A stretch of DNA of 56,847 bases from Ruminococcus sp. (GTDB lineage Bacteria; Bacillota; Clostridia; Oscillospirales; Acutalibacteraceae): contig JAFNSO010000089.1 of assembly GCA_017384945.1 (NCBI GenBank), positions 1-56,847 on the forward strand. Reading direction: 5' to 3'. Shown here piece after piece: positions 56,557 to 56,847 of this stretch (positions within the stretch are counted from its first letter, which is position 1; each line of letters starts with the position of its first letter). The position numbers and the translations under genes were made by a program. The notes beneath the pieces were generated by a model. The model saw only the letters and a program-made list of their open reading frames with translations. It was not told where the DNA came from and did no database searches.

Positions 56557-56847
56557 TTGCTTGTGCTTGCTCCGTGGATAGCGTTCTGGGTATCCGTACC
56601 CATCGACACTTTCACCGGTGCGGCGGTGTCAATAGCCGTGTGTGCCTTGATCGGCTTGATGTGCTTAAAAAACAAAAAAACCGTTTATGATACAGTGTCC
56701 TCGGCTGCGGTGACGGGATTTTCGTTACTTCTTTTGGTGTTTCCTGCTTTGACAGCAGAGGCGGTGTCACTGTCTTATTTTTCATTCGGTGCTATGTGGT
56801 GCCTGTCCTGTCTATGCAAAATCCCCCTTACAGCGTGGTATTCCATG
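56557..56847 (+). CDS. Partial membrane-protein reading frame, runs off right edge
   Basis: The frame is open from about 56504 to the last base. It encodes hydrophobic stretches (LLVLAPWIAFWVSVPIDT, SIAVCALIGLMC, FSLLLLVFPALTAEAVS) separated by a short KNKK loop, as in a multi-helix membrane protein. No ATG or ribosome site lies before the hydrophobic start (only TTG 56557 or GTG 56563). This suggests a 5'-truncated gene or pseudogene rather than a well-placed start. No family recognised. Confidence 0.35.
   Translation, partial: MLVLAPWIAFWVSVPIDTFTGAAVSIAVCALIGLMCLKNKKTVYDTVSSAAVTGFSLLLLVFPALTAEAVSLSYFSFGAMWCLSCLCKIPLTAWYSM

Overview
The window looks like a chromosome segment from a fibre- or starch-degrading gut Firmicute of the Ruminococcus/Oscillospiraceae type. 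Evidence: clostridial Shine-Dalgarno sites and sigma-A promoters, a moderately GC-rich coding style with AT-rich intergenic regions, three proteins with type I dockerin repeats, a CotH-like protein with a starch-binding-like module, Thr/Pro/Glu-rich linkers, split transketolases, and MecA and ECF-type genes typical of Firmicutes. The species cannot be fixed from the sequence. I saw no rRNA, tRNA or CRISPR array.

Layout. 1-4.1 kb: the end of a large secreted repeat protein and a cohesin-like/dockerin protein. 4.1-9 kb: a TetR regulator, a 198-bp palindromic repeat element, a membrane FlaA1/CapD-type sugar dehydratase, a phosphoesterase and a CorA-type transporter. 9-14.7 kb: the CotH/dockerin protein, then EamA, HAD and Na+/alanine symporter genes. 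14.8-16.5 kb: an IS30-family insertion sequence with a likely 16-bp target duplication. 16.5-25.3 kb: a tightly packed nine-gene minus-strand operon (rfbF, rfbG, rfbH, split transketolase, epimerase, glycosyltransferase, DHHW-like protein, Nudix) that should make a CDP-linked deoxysugar, possibly branched, and transfer it at the membrane. 25.4-33.1 kb: aminotransferase, trpS, a stand-alone dockerin, a repeat-rich gap, a GH13 glucosidase, mecA, and divergent uracil permease and upp. 33.1-39.4 kb: trxB-trxA, a second split transketolase, coaX, a four-helix-bundle gene between inverted repeats, an ECF S component and birA. 39.4-45 kb: an HD/STAS signalling pair, a frameshifted NCS2-type purine permease and a three-gene ABC exporter. 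45-47.5 kb: a second large secreted protein and a gap with a possible small RNA. 47.5-56.5 kb: an arginine operon, argG-argH-argC-argJ-argB-GNAT-argD-argF-arsC-like, behind a promoter and a candidate ARG box.

Most interesting for follow-up: (1) the CDP-deoxysugar operon, which couples RfbH to a dedicated split transketolase and lacks an adjacent RfbI-type reductase; (2) a family of AATTGAG/AATTGCG/AATGCGC heptamer repeats that sit at gene ends, form one palindromic element and flank a four-helix-bundle gene; (3) proteins with altered key residues (TrxB with LATC in place of CxxC, CoaX lacking one conserved Asp, a pyrophosphatase-like domain without its acidic loop fused to Nudix); and (4) repeat-built leaders and intergenic structures at argB and after the stand-alone dockerin gene.
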